From: Lachnospiraceae bacterium
GTDB taxonomy: Bacteria; Bacillota; Clostridia; Lachnospirales; Lachnospiraceae
Length of the DNA: 46,535 nt
Assembly: GCA_029219245.1 (NCBI GenBank)
Contig: JAQXTA010000056.1
Span: forward strand, 1-46,535
Direction of reading: 5' to 3'
A program made the translations under genes and the position numbers. Below are positions 32,465 to 41,668 of this stretch, piece by piece. How positions within the stretch are numbered: the stretch's first letter is position 1; each line of letters starts with the position of its first letter. Below the pieces are notes generated by a model. The model made no database searches. It was given only the letters and a program-made list of their open reading frames with translations, and was not told where the DNA came from.

Positions 32465-33487
32465 ATGAGTAAAGTAGATATGAATCAAAATAGCACTATT
32501 TTTATCGAGCGGGTAAAAAGAAAAAGGGTTTTATTTATTACTACGAAGAATATTGACTATATCAGAAATACGCAAGAGATAAGGATTCTTAAGAATAACG
32601 CAGAAAGCGTAGAAATATTGCATTCTTCAAAAAGGAAGTACATAAGCAGAATATTTGAAATATGGTTTAAGTTATTATTTAAGAGTCTCAGAGAAATAGA
32701 TACTGTTTTCATAGGTTTTTCCCCACAACTTGTATTGCCATTTTTTAAGTGGAGGCTTAGGAGAAAAGATATCATTATTGATTTCTTTATTTCTGTATAT
32801 GACACTTTGATCCATGACCGGAAAAAGTTCAAAGATAATGGTATTGCAGCAAAGCTGTGTCACGAAATTGATTCTGTCACTTTAAAGTCGGCAGACTATG
32901 TAATAACGGATACAAATGTGGATGCAAGATATTTTATAGAAGAATTTCAAAGTGATAAGGATAAATTTGAAACTTTATATCTTGAAGCAGACCAGTCAAT
33001 TTATTATCCAAGGGAACAACATAAGAGACAAGATTTAAAAAATAAGTTTGTAGTGTTGTATTTTGGAAGTATTCTTCCATTGCAAGGTGTGGATGTGGTG
33101 CTTGATACTGTAAGATTGCTTAAAGATGAAAAGGATATGTTCTTTCAAATTATAGGTCCCATACCTAAAAAATACAGCAAGCCAATTCAAGAAAATGTGG
33201 AATACATTGATTGGCTAAGTCAGGAAGAACTGGCAGAACATATTGCAAATGCAGATTTATGTCTTGCGGGACATTTTAATGGTGAAATTGATAAAGCGAA
33301 GAGAACCATACCGGGAAAGGCATATATATATTCGGTAATGAAGAAAAAAATTATACTAGGAGACAATTTGGCTAATCGAGAACTATATACAAAAAATGAG
33401 GAAAATGTAAGTTTTGTTGAGATGGGCAATGCTAAAAGCTTAGCAGAAAAGATAATAATAAACACTAAAATGAAGTCATATTCGTAA
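32465..33487 (+). CDS. GT4-like glycosyltransferase (GT-B fold)
   Basis: 340 aa, ATG 32465 after AAGAGG; ATG 32480 is also possible. A cytosolic, basic N-terminal domain (RVLFITTKNIDYIRNTQEIR) and a C-terminal Rossmann domain are typical of GT-B enzymes. The latter reads FVVLYFGSILPLQGVDVVLD, MFFQIIGPIPKKYS, VEYIDWLSQEELAEHIANAD and GHFNGEIDKAKRTIPGKAYIY. The E-x7-E motif of most GT4 enzymes is not seen; the position is taken by the KAYIYSVMKKKIIL segment. Donor and acceptor are unknown. It is the first gene of the AT-rich polysaccharide run. Confidence 0.75.
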   Translation: MSKVDMNQNSTIFIERVKRKRVLFITTKNIDYIRNTQEIRILKNNAESVEILHSSKRKYISRIFEIWFKLLFKSLREIDTVFIGFSPQLVLPFFKWRLRRKDIIIDFFISVYDTLIHDRKKFKDNGIAAKLCHEIDSVTLKSADYVITDTNVDARYFIEEFQSDKDKFETLYLEADQSIYYPREQHKRQDLKNKFVVLYFGSILPLQGVDVVLDTVRLLKDEKDMFFQIIGPIPKKYSKPIQENVEYIDWLSQEELAEHIANADLCLAGHFNGEIDKAKRTIPGKAYIYSVMKKKIILGDNLANRELYTKNEENVSFVEMGNAKSLAEKIIINTKMKSYS

Positions 33488-33552
33488 GATTCTAAAATCA
33501 GTTAGTGAATAAAAAGATGACTAATCGATATTTGTCAGAAAGGAAATATAAT

Positions 33553-34247
33553 ATGCAGAATCAAAAAGAGTTACCGCTAATATCCATAATCATTCCTGTA
33601 TATAATGTTGAAAAATATTTGACAAGATGTTTGGAGAGTGTAGTTGCACAGACATATTCAAATCTGGAAATTATACTGGTAGATGATGGGTCAACTGATA
33701 ACTCTGGAAAAGTGTGTGATAAGTATCAAGAAATAGACTCACGAATAAAGGTTGTTCATAAGAAAAATGGTGGTGTATCTGATGCCAGAAATGAAGGAAT
33801 AGATGAGGCTTGTGGAGAGTATATAGCATTTGTAGATTCTGATGACTGGGTAACAAGGAATTATATAGAAAATATGTATGCCATATTGGTAAAAAATAGT
33901 TGTGATATAGCGATATGTGATGTTAAGAGGACATCAAAAGGTGATTTAAAAAAATCAACAGAAAAACTTAAAACATATTTTAAGGATGAAGCTATAAAAC
34001 AGTTATTATATCAAAAAATTTCAACGTCTGCGTGTGGAAAACTTTATAAAGTGGAAAACTTTATAAAGTTGGTTTATGGAATGGTATACGTTTCCAAGTC
34101 GGGAAACCTGTGTTCTGTATTGAAAATAGAACTTTAATTACAAGTGATAATGTTGCAGGCAGATTGAAGGTACATAATAAAGAGTTTATCGTAACTGCAA
34201 AGAGGATAGCTAGAAAACTGACCAAAAAGATAAATTATGTAGAGTAA
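33553..34247 (+). pseudogene. GT2 glycosyltransferase split by a 17-bp tandem duplication
   Basis: ATG 33553 with AAAGGAAA 7 bases upstream is preferred over GTG 33505. The GT2 A-domain is intact at first: PLISIIIPVYNVEKYLTRCL, IILVDDGSTDNSGKVCD, GGVSDARNEGIDEACGEYIA and the metal motif VDSDDWV, then TSACGKLYKV. At 34034-34067 a 17-base unit is present twice. Read through both copies, the frame shifts and ends at TAA 34135-34137. With one copy the frame continues GLWNGIRFQVGKPVFCIENR to KRIARKLTKKINYVE and stops at 34245-34247, giving 225 aa. That is still shorter than usual for the family (about 300), so a further loss may exist. As written, the gene gives a truncated protein. Confidence 0.8.
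34034..34067 (+). repeat. Two tandem copies of a 17-bp unit
   Basis: The unit GTGGAAAACTTTATAAA occurs at 34034-34050 and again at 34051-34067 with no difference, and the next two bases (GT) begin a third copy. Since 17 is not a multiple of three, gain or loss of one copy changes the reading frame of the GT2 gene around it. Confidence 0.95.
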
Positions 34248-34268
34248 AGGGGTGTTGAAATAGTTGAT

Positions 34269-35087
34269 ATGAATCTTATGATATCGATTATTACAGTCTG
34301 TTACAATGAAGAAAAAAATATAAGAAAAACTATTGAATCTGTCTTAAACCAAAAATGTAAAAATTTTGAGTACATTATTAAGGATGGAAAATCAACAGAT
34401 TGCACTAATCCAATTGTTAGCGAGTATAAAAAAAAGTTTGAAGATAAAGGAATAATTTTTAAACATATAATAGATGATGATGAGGGAATATATTTTGCTA
34501 TGAATTCCGCAAGTGAATTTTGTAACGGTGAGTATTTGCTTTTTTTAAATGCTGGGGATATATTATTCAATTCAACTACATTAAGAGATGTAGTTAATAA
34601 AATAGAATATACGGAAAAAGATATTTATTATGGTGACTCAATAATGAAAGATGAAGTAGCAGAATGCTTATTTAAAGCTGATATGAATTTAATAAATAGG
34701 CGTATGCCATTTTGCCATCAGGCATGTTTTATCAAGCGTTCACTATTTGCAGAGTTTAAGTATGACATTAGATATAAAATATGTGCAGATTATGAATTGA
34801 TTTTAAAACTATATGAGAGAAATTTTTCGTTTCAGAATTTAGAGCAAAAAATATGTATATATGATATGAATGGAATATCATCTACTCAATTTATTAATAA
34901 AAGAAAAGAACATGAAAATATTCTTTGGGAACATGGATTAAATAACTGTTTTTGGAGTTCTGTTCATATGTTGGAATCTTATTTAAAGACAATTACTTAT
35001 GTTATAGTACCCAGAAGATTATTATCATATATGAAAAAAATATATATGAAAAAAATAAAATGCTATGAATATTGGGAAGGTGAATAA
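34269..35087 (+). CDS. GT2 glycosyltransferase (WcaE-like)
   Basis: 272 aa, ATG 34269 (or 34278). The GT2 domain shows ISIITVCYNEEKNIRKTIES, FEYIIKDGKSTDCTNPIVSE, DDDEGIYFAMNSASEFCNGE and YLLFLNAGDILFN. The IIKDGKSTD and EGIYFAMN blocks with N-A-G-D in place of a D-x-D are those of the WcaE/colanic-acid group and of many capsule enzymes. A later PFCHQACFIKRSLFAEFKYD and KICADYELILKLY complete the family pattern. The enzyme probably adds one sugar of the repeat unit at the inner membrane face; which sugar is unknown. It ends 3 bases before the next gene's TTG start. Confidence 0.85.
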   Translation: MNLMISIITVCYNEEKNIRKTIESVLNQKCKNFEYIIKDGKSTDCTNPIVSEYKKKFEDKGIIFKHIIDDDEGIYFAMNSASEFCNGEYLLFLNAGDILFNSTTLRDVVNKIEYTEKDIYYGDSIMKDEVAECLFKADMNLINRRMPFCHQACFIKRSLFAEFKYDIRYKICADYELILKLYERNFSFQNLEQKICIYDMNGISSTQFINKRKEHENILWEHGLNNCFWSSVHMLESYLKTITYVIVPRRLLSYMKKIYMKKIKCYEYWEGE

Positions 35088-35090
35088 AAA

Positions 35091-36221
35091 TTGAAATTGT
35101 TATTCATTACAAGGCAAAACTTTCTGGCAGAGGAGAAATCTGGTGGTAATAGACTGTCAAAAAATTTATTTCAAGGCTTTTTGATAAATCAGAAAATTGA
35201 AGTAAGTTTGTGTATATTAGACACCACAAAATCTAGTTATTCAACATTGAAATATCCTTTTCACCTATCCGTTATTCCAATTGATAATAATGAAATTAAA
35301 AGAAATATTTCTTATATTTTTGGACATGCTGGATATAATAGACGAGAAATATGTATGTTGAAGGATGTATTAGAAAAAAGTGATGCGGATGTTTTCTTTT
35401 TTGATGGAACATGGTTTGGGGAGAATGTTAAGTTTATTAATAAAAAGAGAAAGATTATTGTGTTCTGCCATAATGTTGAAAAAGCATTTGCACTTGATCG
35501 AATCAAGAAAACAAAAAAAATAACAGCAATTCCCAGATTCTTTTCTGATTGGAAAAATGAAAAGATAATAATTGGTAAAGCGACCGGAATAATATGCTTA
35601 AATGAGCGTGATAACAATTTATTGAAAAGGAACTATAATCGTTTAGCTGATATTCAGTTACCTATTATGGTAGAAGATGATTACAAGAATGATTTAGTGG
35701 ATAACACATTAATGAAAACAATACTTTTTGTGGGTTCGTACTTTTATGCTAACATAGAGGGAATACGATGGCTTTGCAAGAAAGTAATGCCATATATTGA
35801 TTGCAAACTTGAAATTATTGGTAAGGGAATGGAAATGCTGCGGGAAGAATTGGAATCTGAAAAAGTTAAAGTTATCGGAACAGTAGATTCTGTTAGAGAG
35901 TATTATCTTAATTCGGATTTGGTTGTCTTACCAATTTTTTCGGGTGGAGGAATGAAGGTTAAGACAGCGGAGGCTATGATGTATGGAAAGAGAATTGCTG
36001 CTACAGAGGAAGCATTAGAAGGTTATGAAATTCCAGATCATTGTGATATTAAGTGCTGCAAAACAGCCAATGATTTTATATTAACTATCAATTCAATAAT
36101 GCAGGAAAAAAACTTTTATAAATATAGTAAAGCGAACAGAGAACTATATGTAAAAAATTATAGCACGAATGCGATACAAAGAAAATTAAATGAATTTGTT
36201 GAGGAAATAGTGAATGAATAA
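35091..36221 (+). CDS. GT4 glycosyltransferase
   Basis: 376 aa, TTG start at 35091 after GGGAAGGTGA; no in-frame ATG fits better. N-terminal GT-B domain: LLFITRQNFLAEEKSGGNRL, DADVFFFDGTWFGENVKFI and IVFCHNVEKAFALDRIKK. C-terminal domain: TILFVGSYFYANIEGIRWLC, CKLEIIGKGMEMLREEL, then VLPIFSGGGMKVKTAEAMMY and GKRIAATEEALEGYEI. The SGGGMKVKTAEAMMYG block is the nucleotide-sugar site of glycosyl-transferase group 1 proteins that lack the classic E-x7-E. The 3' end overlaps the next gene by 8 bases. Confidence 0.85.
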   Translation: MKLLFITRQNFLAEEKSGGNRLSKNLFQGFLINQKIEVSLCILDTTKSSYSTLKYPFHLSVIPIDNNEIKRNISYIFGHAGYNRREICMLKDVLEKSDADVFFFDGTWFGENVKFINKKRKIIVFCHNVEKAFALDRIKKTKKITAIPRFFSDWKNEKIIIGKATGIICLNERDNNLLKRNYNRLADIQLPIMVEDDYKNDLVDNTLMKTILFVGSYFYANIEGIRWLCKKVMPYIDCKLEIIGKGMEMLREELESEKVKVIGTVDSVREYYLNSDLVVLPIFSGGGMKVKTAEAMMYGKRIAATEEALEGYEIPDHCDIKCCKTANDFILTINSIMQEKNFYKYSKANRELYVKNYSTNAIQRKLNEFVEEIVNE

Positions 36222-37329
36222 ATTGATAAAAGTTGTATTTGATTATCAAATATTTATCAGACAACGCTTTGGAGGCATTTCAAGAGTATTTTCTGAAGTC
36301 AATACTAGATTAGAACAAAAGGATATACAAATTGCTTATCCTATAATTTTTTCGCAAAACTACTATTTTGAAAATGTAGTACATACATCTAAAATTGCAG
36401 CAAAGTCTAAGATAATTAATTATGTATTAAGGATTGTTAATAAAGCATATTTTATCGCTTATATTTTTCGAAATCAGGATTGCAATATCGTTCACGCTAC
36501 TTATTATTCGAGTTATTTTTATCATTTTATGCCACACAAAACTAAATATGTCTTAACTGTTCATGATTGTACTCAGGAATTATGCTCTCGCAATACGTTA
36601 GGAAATAGGAGAATGCGGTATTTAAAGAGGAAAGCAATAAATAGAGCAGATGCAATCATAGTTCCAAGCGAAAATACAAAAAAAGATGTTATTTCGCTGT
36701 ATAAAATACAACAAGCAAAAATACATGTAATTTATTGGGGATGTACTAGAAAACAGATTGATATGAATAATGTTCATATCCAATTGCCAGATAAGTATAT
36801 TGTTTATGTTGGAGCAAGGAATGATTATAAGAATTATGATAACTTTGTCATAGCCATGGAAAAGGTTTGTATGAAAACCCCAGAGTTAAAAGTGGTATGT
36901 GTAGGAGCAGGCTTCTCCAAAGAGGAAAGAAACAATTTGGAAGAGCATCATTTGGAAGAGAAGTTTATACAAATAAAAGCGAATGATGATGAATTAGGCT
37001 ATATTTATGAAAATGCTATATGCTTTGTATATCCTTCAAAATATGAGGGGTTTGGAATCCCCATTTTAGAAGCATTTAGCAGAGGATGTCCAGTATTGCT
37101 TGGCAATACAAGCTGTTTCCCGGAGATAGGAGGAGATAGCGCAGTATATTTTAATCCTTATGATACTAATGAAATGGCAAAGTGCATTTATAAAATTCTA
37201 AAAGATGAGAAACGAAGAGAACAATTACGACAATTAGGTTTACAGCGAGCAAAAGAGTTTACGTGGGAAAAGACAGCGATGGATGTATATCAAATATATG
37301 AAAGTCTTTTGGAACATCCATCAACATGA
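36214..37329 (+). CDS. GT4 glycosyltransferase (mannosyltransferase-like)
   Basis: 371 aa, ATG 36214 inside the end of the previous gene. Typical GT4 order: VVFDYQIFIRQRFGGISRVF with the G-G-I-S donor loop, DCNIVHATYYSSYFYHFMPH, YVLTVHDCTQELCSRNTLG, ADAIIVPSENTKKDVIS, IVYVGARNDYKNYDNFVIAM and FVYPSKYEGFGIPILEAFSR, which holds the E-x7-E motif, then GCPVLLGNTSCFPEIGGDSA. The group includes many mannosyl- and rhamnosyl-transferases of O-antigen and exopolysaccharide; the sugar cannot be fixed. Soluble, peripheral at the membrane. Confidence 0.9.
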   Translation: MNKLIKVVFDYQIFIRQRFGGISRVFSEVNTRLEQKDIQIAYPIIFSQNYYFENVVHTSKIAAKSKIINYVLRIVNKAYFIAYIFRNQDCNIVHATYYSSYFYHFMPHKTKYVLTVHDCTQELCSRNTLGNRRMRYLKRKAINRADAIIVPSENTKKDVISLYKIQQAKIHVIYWGCTRKQIDMNNVHIQLPDKYIVYVGARNDYKNYDNFVIAMEKVCMKTPELKVVCVGAGFSKEERNNLEEHHLEEKFIQIKANDDELGYIYENAICFVYPSKYEGFGIPILEAFSRGCPVLLGNTSCFPEIGGDSAVYFNPYDTNEMAKCIYKILKDEKRREQLRQLGLQRAKEFTWEKTAMDVYQIYESLLEHPST

Positions 37330-37342
37330 GGTTAATGGTAGA

Positions 37343-39040
37343 ATGACGAAGTATAAAAACATGTACATATATATTTTGCTTATATTTACAGTAATAATTG
37401 CCATACTAACGTTTAAAGAAATAAAGAGCAATATGTGTATAAGTATTATAGGTGATGAATTTGGTTATTGGTCGGGGGCTGCATTTTTATTGGATAAACC
37501 ATGGCGTTCTGTAGCATCAACGAATAGTTATTATGGATGGGGTTATGGAATATTGTTAGCTCCTATTATGTTCTTTTGCAAAGATAATGCATCTATGATG
37601 TATCAGATTTCCATTTTTCTTAATGGATTAATGCTGTGTGGAGTATTATTTATTGTTTATAGTGCTGCGTTAAAAATTTTTGAAGACAATAATAAGATTA
37701 TGTGCTCGATCATGGCTGGAGCAGTAACAATTTTCCCGTCTAGTATATATGAAATATTCAATTCTATGCCGGAAATTTTATTGACATTGTTGACTTGGTT
37801 CTCGTTTTACCTAACCATAATAATGTATGAGAACAAAAATTGTAAACTGATTTATTCATATATTTTGATATTTATTGGAGCATTTGCTTTTTCTGTACAT
37901 CAGCGTGCAATAGGATTGCTTGTAGTGAATCTTTTTATTGTTATCCTGTATTACATGCAAAGAAATATTCATTCGTTCAAAAAGCTTCTTGTTATATTGT
38001 CTTTTTTTCTATGTCTCATAGCAATGGCGGTGGTTATAAAAAATAAATATTTAGGGTGGCTATATTCAGCAGCTTCACTTGAAGGATCTCTGGAAAATGA
38101 CTTTAGTTCAGTAATTACAAGTAAAAAAGATTTTCTTTCGTTTCATGCTATAAAAAGCTTTGCAATTAGTATTATCGGTAAAGTATATTATTTCGGTTCA
38201 ACAACTTTTTTATTCGGAATAGTTGGTATTGTTAGCTGCTTTAGAAATTTAAAAAGACATTTGCATGAGATTAATTTAGCGTATGCTTTTGCATTTTTGC
38301 ATTTAGTACAAGTGGTAGTAATATCCTCGGTATTTATGATGGGTGGATTTGAATCACGCACAGATATATTAATATACGGAAGGTATATAGAATATGCAAT
38401 GATGCCTTTAATGTTAATAGGCATTATTGGTTTGATTAGAAAAAAATGTACGATTAAAGAAGCTTGTATCATAATTTTTGTTTATTTGCTATTAGCAATT
38501 GTAGTAAGTAAAAATATTGCCTCAGATTCCATCAATACGAATATGGGAAATATTTTTGCTTTAGCATATGCATTCTGTATAAAAAACATGAATAATGATG
38601 TTGCAATTCTATATAATGGTTTGCGTGCAATTATTACATTTGTTTTTACCTATTTGCTTATTGTTAAGAGTAAGGGCAATTATACAAAATCTGCCGCAAT
38701 GTTAGCGATTGTTATTATAAATATAAATACTTTCATTTCAGTGTATGAAGGAAATATATTACTTTGGCAGAAAAAGGCTAATGAGTGTACTTTGGCAGTG
38801 GAGAGTTATAAGCAACAGAAACAGGAAGGAGACTCAATATATATATATGATGGTGGAATTGGAACAAAAATGATTCAGTTTCTGTTGCCTAACGAGGAGT
38901 GTATCAGAATTAATAATCCGGAGCTGGTTGATGAGGATGCGCTAATACTGACACAATACAATAAGGAGAATGAAGATAAAATTAGTAATGAACATGAAAT
39001 TATATATAGAAATTCTATAGTTATCTTATGGCAAAAATAG
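37343..39040 (+). CDS. GT-C-like polytopic membrane protein, paralogue of the 28.9-kb protein
   Basis: 565 aa from ATG 37343; an earlier in-frame start would overlap the previous gene. Ten or more membrane helices, very AT-rich codons. The first outside loop reads ISIIGDEFGYWSGAAFLLDK, then VASTNSYYGWGYGILLAPIM, which aligns with the protein at 28912-30699 through DEFGYW, VAS.. SYY and the Cys-Lys-Asp block (FFCKDN against WLCKDG). The DE pair is the probable metal/base site of a GT-C enzyme. A short soluble C-terminus (ESYKQQKQEGDSIYIYDGGI) ends the protein. A Wzy-like polymerase role is another option, since no other polymerase is seen in the cluster. Confidence 0.7.
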   Translation: MTKYKNMYIYILLIFTVIIAILTFKEIKSNMCISIIGDEFGYWSGAAFLLDKPWRSVASTNSYYGWGYGILLAPIMFFCKDNASMMYQISIFLNGLMLCGVLFIVYSAALKIFEDNNKIMCSIMAGAVTIFPSSIYEIFNSMPEILLTLLTWFSFYLTIIMYENKNCKLIYSYILIFIGAFAFSVHQRAIGLLVVNLFIVILYYMQRNIHSFKKLLVILSFFLCLIAMAVVIKNKYLGWLYSAASLEGSLENDFSSVITSKKDFLSFHAIKSFAISIIGKVYYFGSTTFLFGIVGIVSCFRNLKRHLHEINLAYAFAFLHLVQVVVISSVFMMGGFESRTDILIYGRYIEYAMMPLMLIGIIGLIRKKCTIKEACIIIFVYLLLAIVVSKNIASDSINTNMGNIFALAYAFCIKNMNNDVAILYNGLRAIITFVFTYLLIVKSKGNYTKSAAMLAIVIININTFISVYEGNILLWQKKANECTLAVESYKQQKQEGDSIYIYDGGIGTKMIQFLLPNEECIRINNPELVDEDALILTQYNKENEDKISNEHEIIYRNSIVILWQK

Positions 39041-39117
39041 ATACGAGATTTTGATGGTGCAAAGAAAAATATGAATTGTCTGTGTACAAGACAGATAAAT
39101 GGTGAGGTCTGGACAAC

Positions 39118-40134
39118 ATGGGAAAAGATGTAATCAGTGTCATTATACCAATCTATAATGGAGAATTATACATAGAACGGTGTCTGAACAGTATCGTTAA
39201 TCAGACATATGAATATTTGGAAATTATTTTAGTTAATGATGGTTCATCAGATAGAAGTGAGAATATATGTATTGAGTGGAAAAAGAGAGACAAAAGGATA
39301 CATTTATATTCACAGGTAAATAAAGGGGTTAGTGAAGCAAGAAATTTAGGAATGTCTAAAGCAACAGGAAAATATATTGCCTTCGTGGATGTAGATGATA
39401 CATGTGAATCGGATATGTATTATTGTCTTCATGAAAGAATTAGTAAAACACATTCTGATATAGTTTATTGTGGACTGAACAGAAGAAATCAGCAGAATGT
39501 CATTTTAAGACAGCAGGCAGGAATTGATAGTTTACAATGCAATATTTCCGTAGCGATAGAACAGTTAAAGGAAAAATATTATGATTGCATGACTTTTAAT
39601 AGATTATTTTTGCGTGAAAGAATATGGAACGATAATTATCAAATAAAATTCAAAAATTGTTATGCAATAGGTGAAGATTACGTATGGCTATTAGAAGTGC
39701 TTCGTAAGTGTAATAGTGTGTCAGCAATAAATAAATATTTGTACAATTACTATATGATTGAAGGAAGTGCAAGTCATTCAATTTGCTTGGACAAAAGAAA
39801 TCTTTATCACCTGTATGCATTGGAGGAGTGCAGTAGAAATATTGAATCAATGGTCAATACCGGAAAAAACGACCCGAAAAACAGATTATATATTCAGGCA
39901 AGGATACTGACTCTAATTGCATATGTAAAAAAGGATTACGATTATTTGCGCGAGATTGAAATAGTAGTACGTAGAAATCAGGCTGAAAAATATTGGTTCA
40001 TAAACAGGGAGAATTCTAATATTAGCAAAATGAAACAAGTTTTTATGAATATAACTTATAAATTAAGAGTTAATGGCAAAATTACGTTGTGGATATATAA
40101 TTTTGCCCGAGATAAAAAGTTGGAAATCAGGTAA
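39118..40134 (+). CDS. GT2 glycosyltransferase
   Basis: 338 aa, ATG 39118 with GGTGAGG upstream. Standard GT-A domain: ISVIIPIYNGELYIERCLNS, IVNQTYEYLEIILVNDGSSD, QVNKGVSEARNLGMSKATGK and the metal motif FVDVDDTCESDM. GT2 enzymes usually read DxDD here, so VDVDD is standard. The region after residue 185 (NCYAIGEDYVWLLEVLRKC, then YYMIEGSASHS) is the acceptor-binding part common in capsule enzymes. No membrane helix. It belongs to the same run; the flippase gene starts 4 bases after its stop. Confidence 0.88.
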   Translation: MGKDVISVIIPIYNGELYIERCLNSIVNQTYEYLEIILVNDGSSDRSENICIEWKKRDKRIHLYSQVNKGVSEARNLGMSKATGKYIAFVDVDDTCESDMYYCLHERISKTHSDIVYCGLNRRNQQNVILRQQAGIDSLQCNISVAIEQLKEKYYDCMTFNRLFLRERIWNDNYQIKFKNCYAIGEDYVWLLEVLRKCNSVSAINKYLYNYYMIEGSASHSICLDKRNLYHLYALEECSRNIESMVNTGKNDPKNRLYIQARILTLIAYVKKDYDYLREIEIVVRRNQAEKYWFINRENSNISKMKQVFMNITYKLRVNGKITLWIYNFARDKKLEIR

Positions 40135-40138
40135 ACGA

Positions 40139-41638
40139 ATGCGGTTAAAAAATTCTCTGTATAATACATTTTTTTTATTAATACAGCAGCTTGTGACTGC
40201 TGTTTACGGTCTTGTTATACCGTCACTTATCATAAAGACATATGGTTCTTCTGTTAATGGAGTAGTCTCATCAATTACTCAGTTTTTAAGTTATATTACT
40301 TTGTTAGAAGCGGGTGTTGGAGGAGTAATTACGGCTGCAATGTATAAGCCTCTTGCAGAAAGAAATGAAAATAAACTTAGCGGAATAGTAATTGCAACAG
40401 AACAGTTTTTTAGAAAGTTAGCGAAAATCTTTATAATATATCTTGTGATTCTTGCTATCATATACCCATACTTTGTAAAAGATAAGTTTGACTGGTTATT
40501 TACGTTTACTTTAGTATTAATAATAAGTATAAGTACCTTTGTTCAATACTATTTTGGAATCACCTATCAGATGTTGTTGGGAGCTGATCAAAAAAGCTGG
40601 ATAGTAGCGTGTATTCAAATTATCAGTACAATTATTTCGTTTGGTGTCACTCTGCTATGCGTATATAAAAATACCTCTATCCATACACTAAAGGTGATTA
40701 CAACGTTGGTATATGTCTTTCGGCCGGTTGCCTTTAATTATTTTGTGAAAAGACATTACAAAATAAATAGATATGTCGAGCCGGATAATGAAGCGTTAAA
40801 GCATAGGTGGGATGGATTGGCGCATCATATCGCCTACATAATTCATTGTAATACAGATATGACAGTATTGACAATTTTTTCTAACGTATTGGAAGTTTCC
40901 GTTTACTCAGTCTACTATAATATAGTTGTTAATATAGGTAAAGTTGTAAGTTCTTTTTCATCCGGAATCAAGGCATCCATAGGGAATTTGATTGCTTGTG
41001 GAAAGATGGATTCAGTCAAACAGATTTTAGATGAGTTTGAAACGCTGTATTTTATGATTATTACTATATTCTATACTTGTATTATCATACTGGTAGTTCC
41101 GTTTGTTTCTATATATACCAGAGGCGTGGCTGATGTTAATTATTGCAGACCAACGTTTAGTATATTGTTAGCCTGCGCGGAAGCGGCATATGCTCTAAGA
41201 AATCCATATGATATGGTTATATTTGCATCCGGTCATTTTAAACAGACAAAAAAAGGAGCCTATGAAGAGGCCTTTATTAATATTGCTATTTCCGTTATAT
41301 TAGTGAAAAGATATGGCATTATTGGAGTAGCAATAGGAACGCTTGTAGCAATGCTTTTTAGGGTATTTCAATATGTATTGTATTTAAAAAATAATATTTT
41401 GTTTCGCTCTCCATCCATTTTTCTCAAAAAATTATGCCTGAATGTACTAATAGGATTTATTGTTGTCGTGAGTTCTCAATATATAAGCATTGAAACAAAA
41501 AATTATTTTCAGTGGGCACAATATGCGTTTTTTGTATTGATATATACAACATCGACCGTTTTCTTGATCAATATAATATTTTATAAAAAAGAAGTATTTG
41601 GGATTGTGCGGCATTTTAGAAAGAATAAGAATAAGTAG
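40139..41638 (+). CDS. Polysaccharide flippase (Wzx-like, MOP superfamily)
   Basis: 499 aa, ATG 40139 four bases after the previous stop. About 12-14 membrane helices. Starts MRLKNSLYNTFFLLIQQLVT with YGLVIPSLIIKTYGSSVNGV, which is the usual N-terminal pattern of Wzx/PST flippases, and continues with SSITQFLSYITLLEAGVGGV. Positively charged short loops lie on the inside. It would turn lipid-linked repeat units to the outer face of the membrane, consistent with a Wzx/Wzy-type pathway. Substrate specificity is not readable. It is the only flippase in the window. Confidence 0.88.
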   Translation: MRLKNSLYNTFFLLIQQLVTAVYGLVIPSLIIKTYGSSVNGVVSSITQFLSYITLLEAGVGGVITAAMYKPLAERNENKLSGIVIATEQFFRKLAKIFIIYLVILAIIYPYFVKDKFDWLFTFTLVLIISISTFVQYYFGITYQMLLGADQKSWIVACIQIISTIISFGVTLLCVYKNTSIHTLKVITTLVYVFRPVAFNYFVKRHYKINRYVEPDNEALKHRWDGLAHHIAYIIHCNTDMTVLTIFSNVLEVSVYSVYYNIVVNIGKVVSSFSSGIKASIGNLIACGKMDSVKQILDEFETLYFMIITIFYTCIIILVVPFVSIYTRGVADVNYCRPTFSILLACAEAAYALRNPYDMVIFASGHFKQTKKGAYEEAFINIAISVILVKRYGIIGVAIGTLVAMLFRVFQYVLYLKNNILFRSPSIFLKKLCLNVLIGFIVVVSSQYISIETKNYFQWAQYAFFVLIYTTSTVFLINIIFYKKEVFGIVRHFRKNKNK

Positions 41639-41668
41639 CAGATAAAATTATTAAGAGGAGATTAGGCT

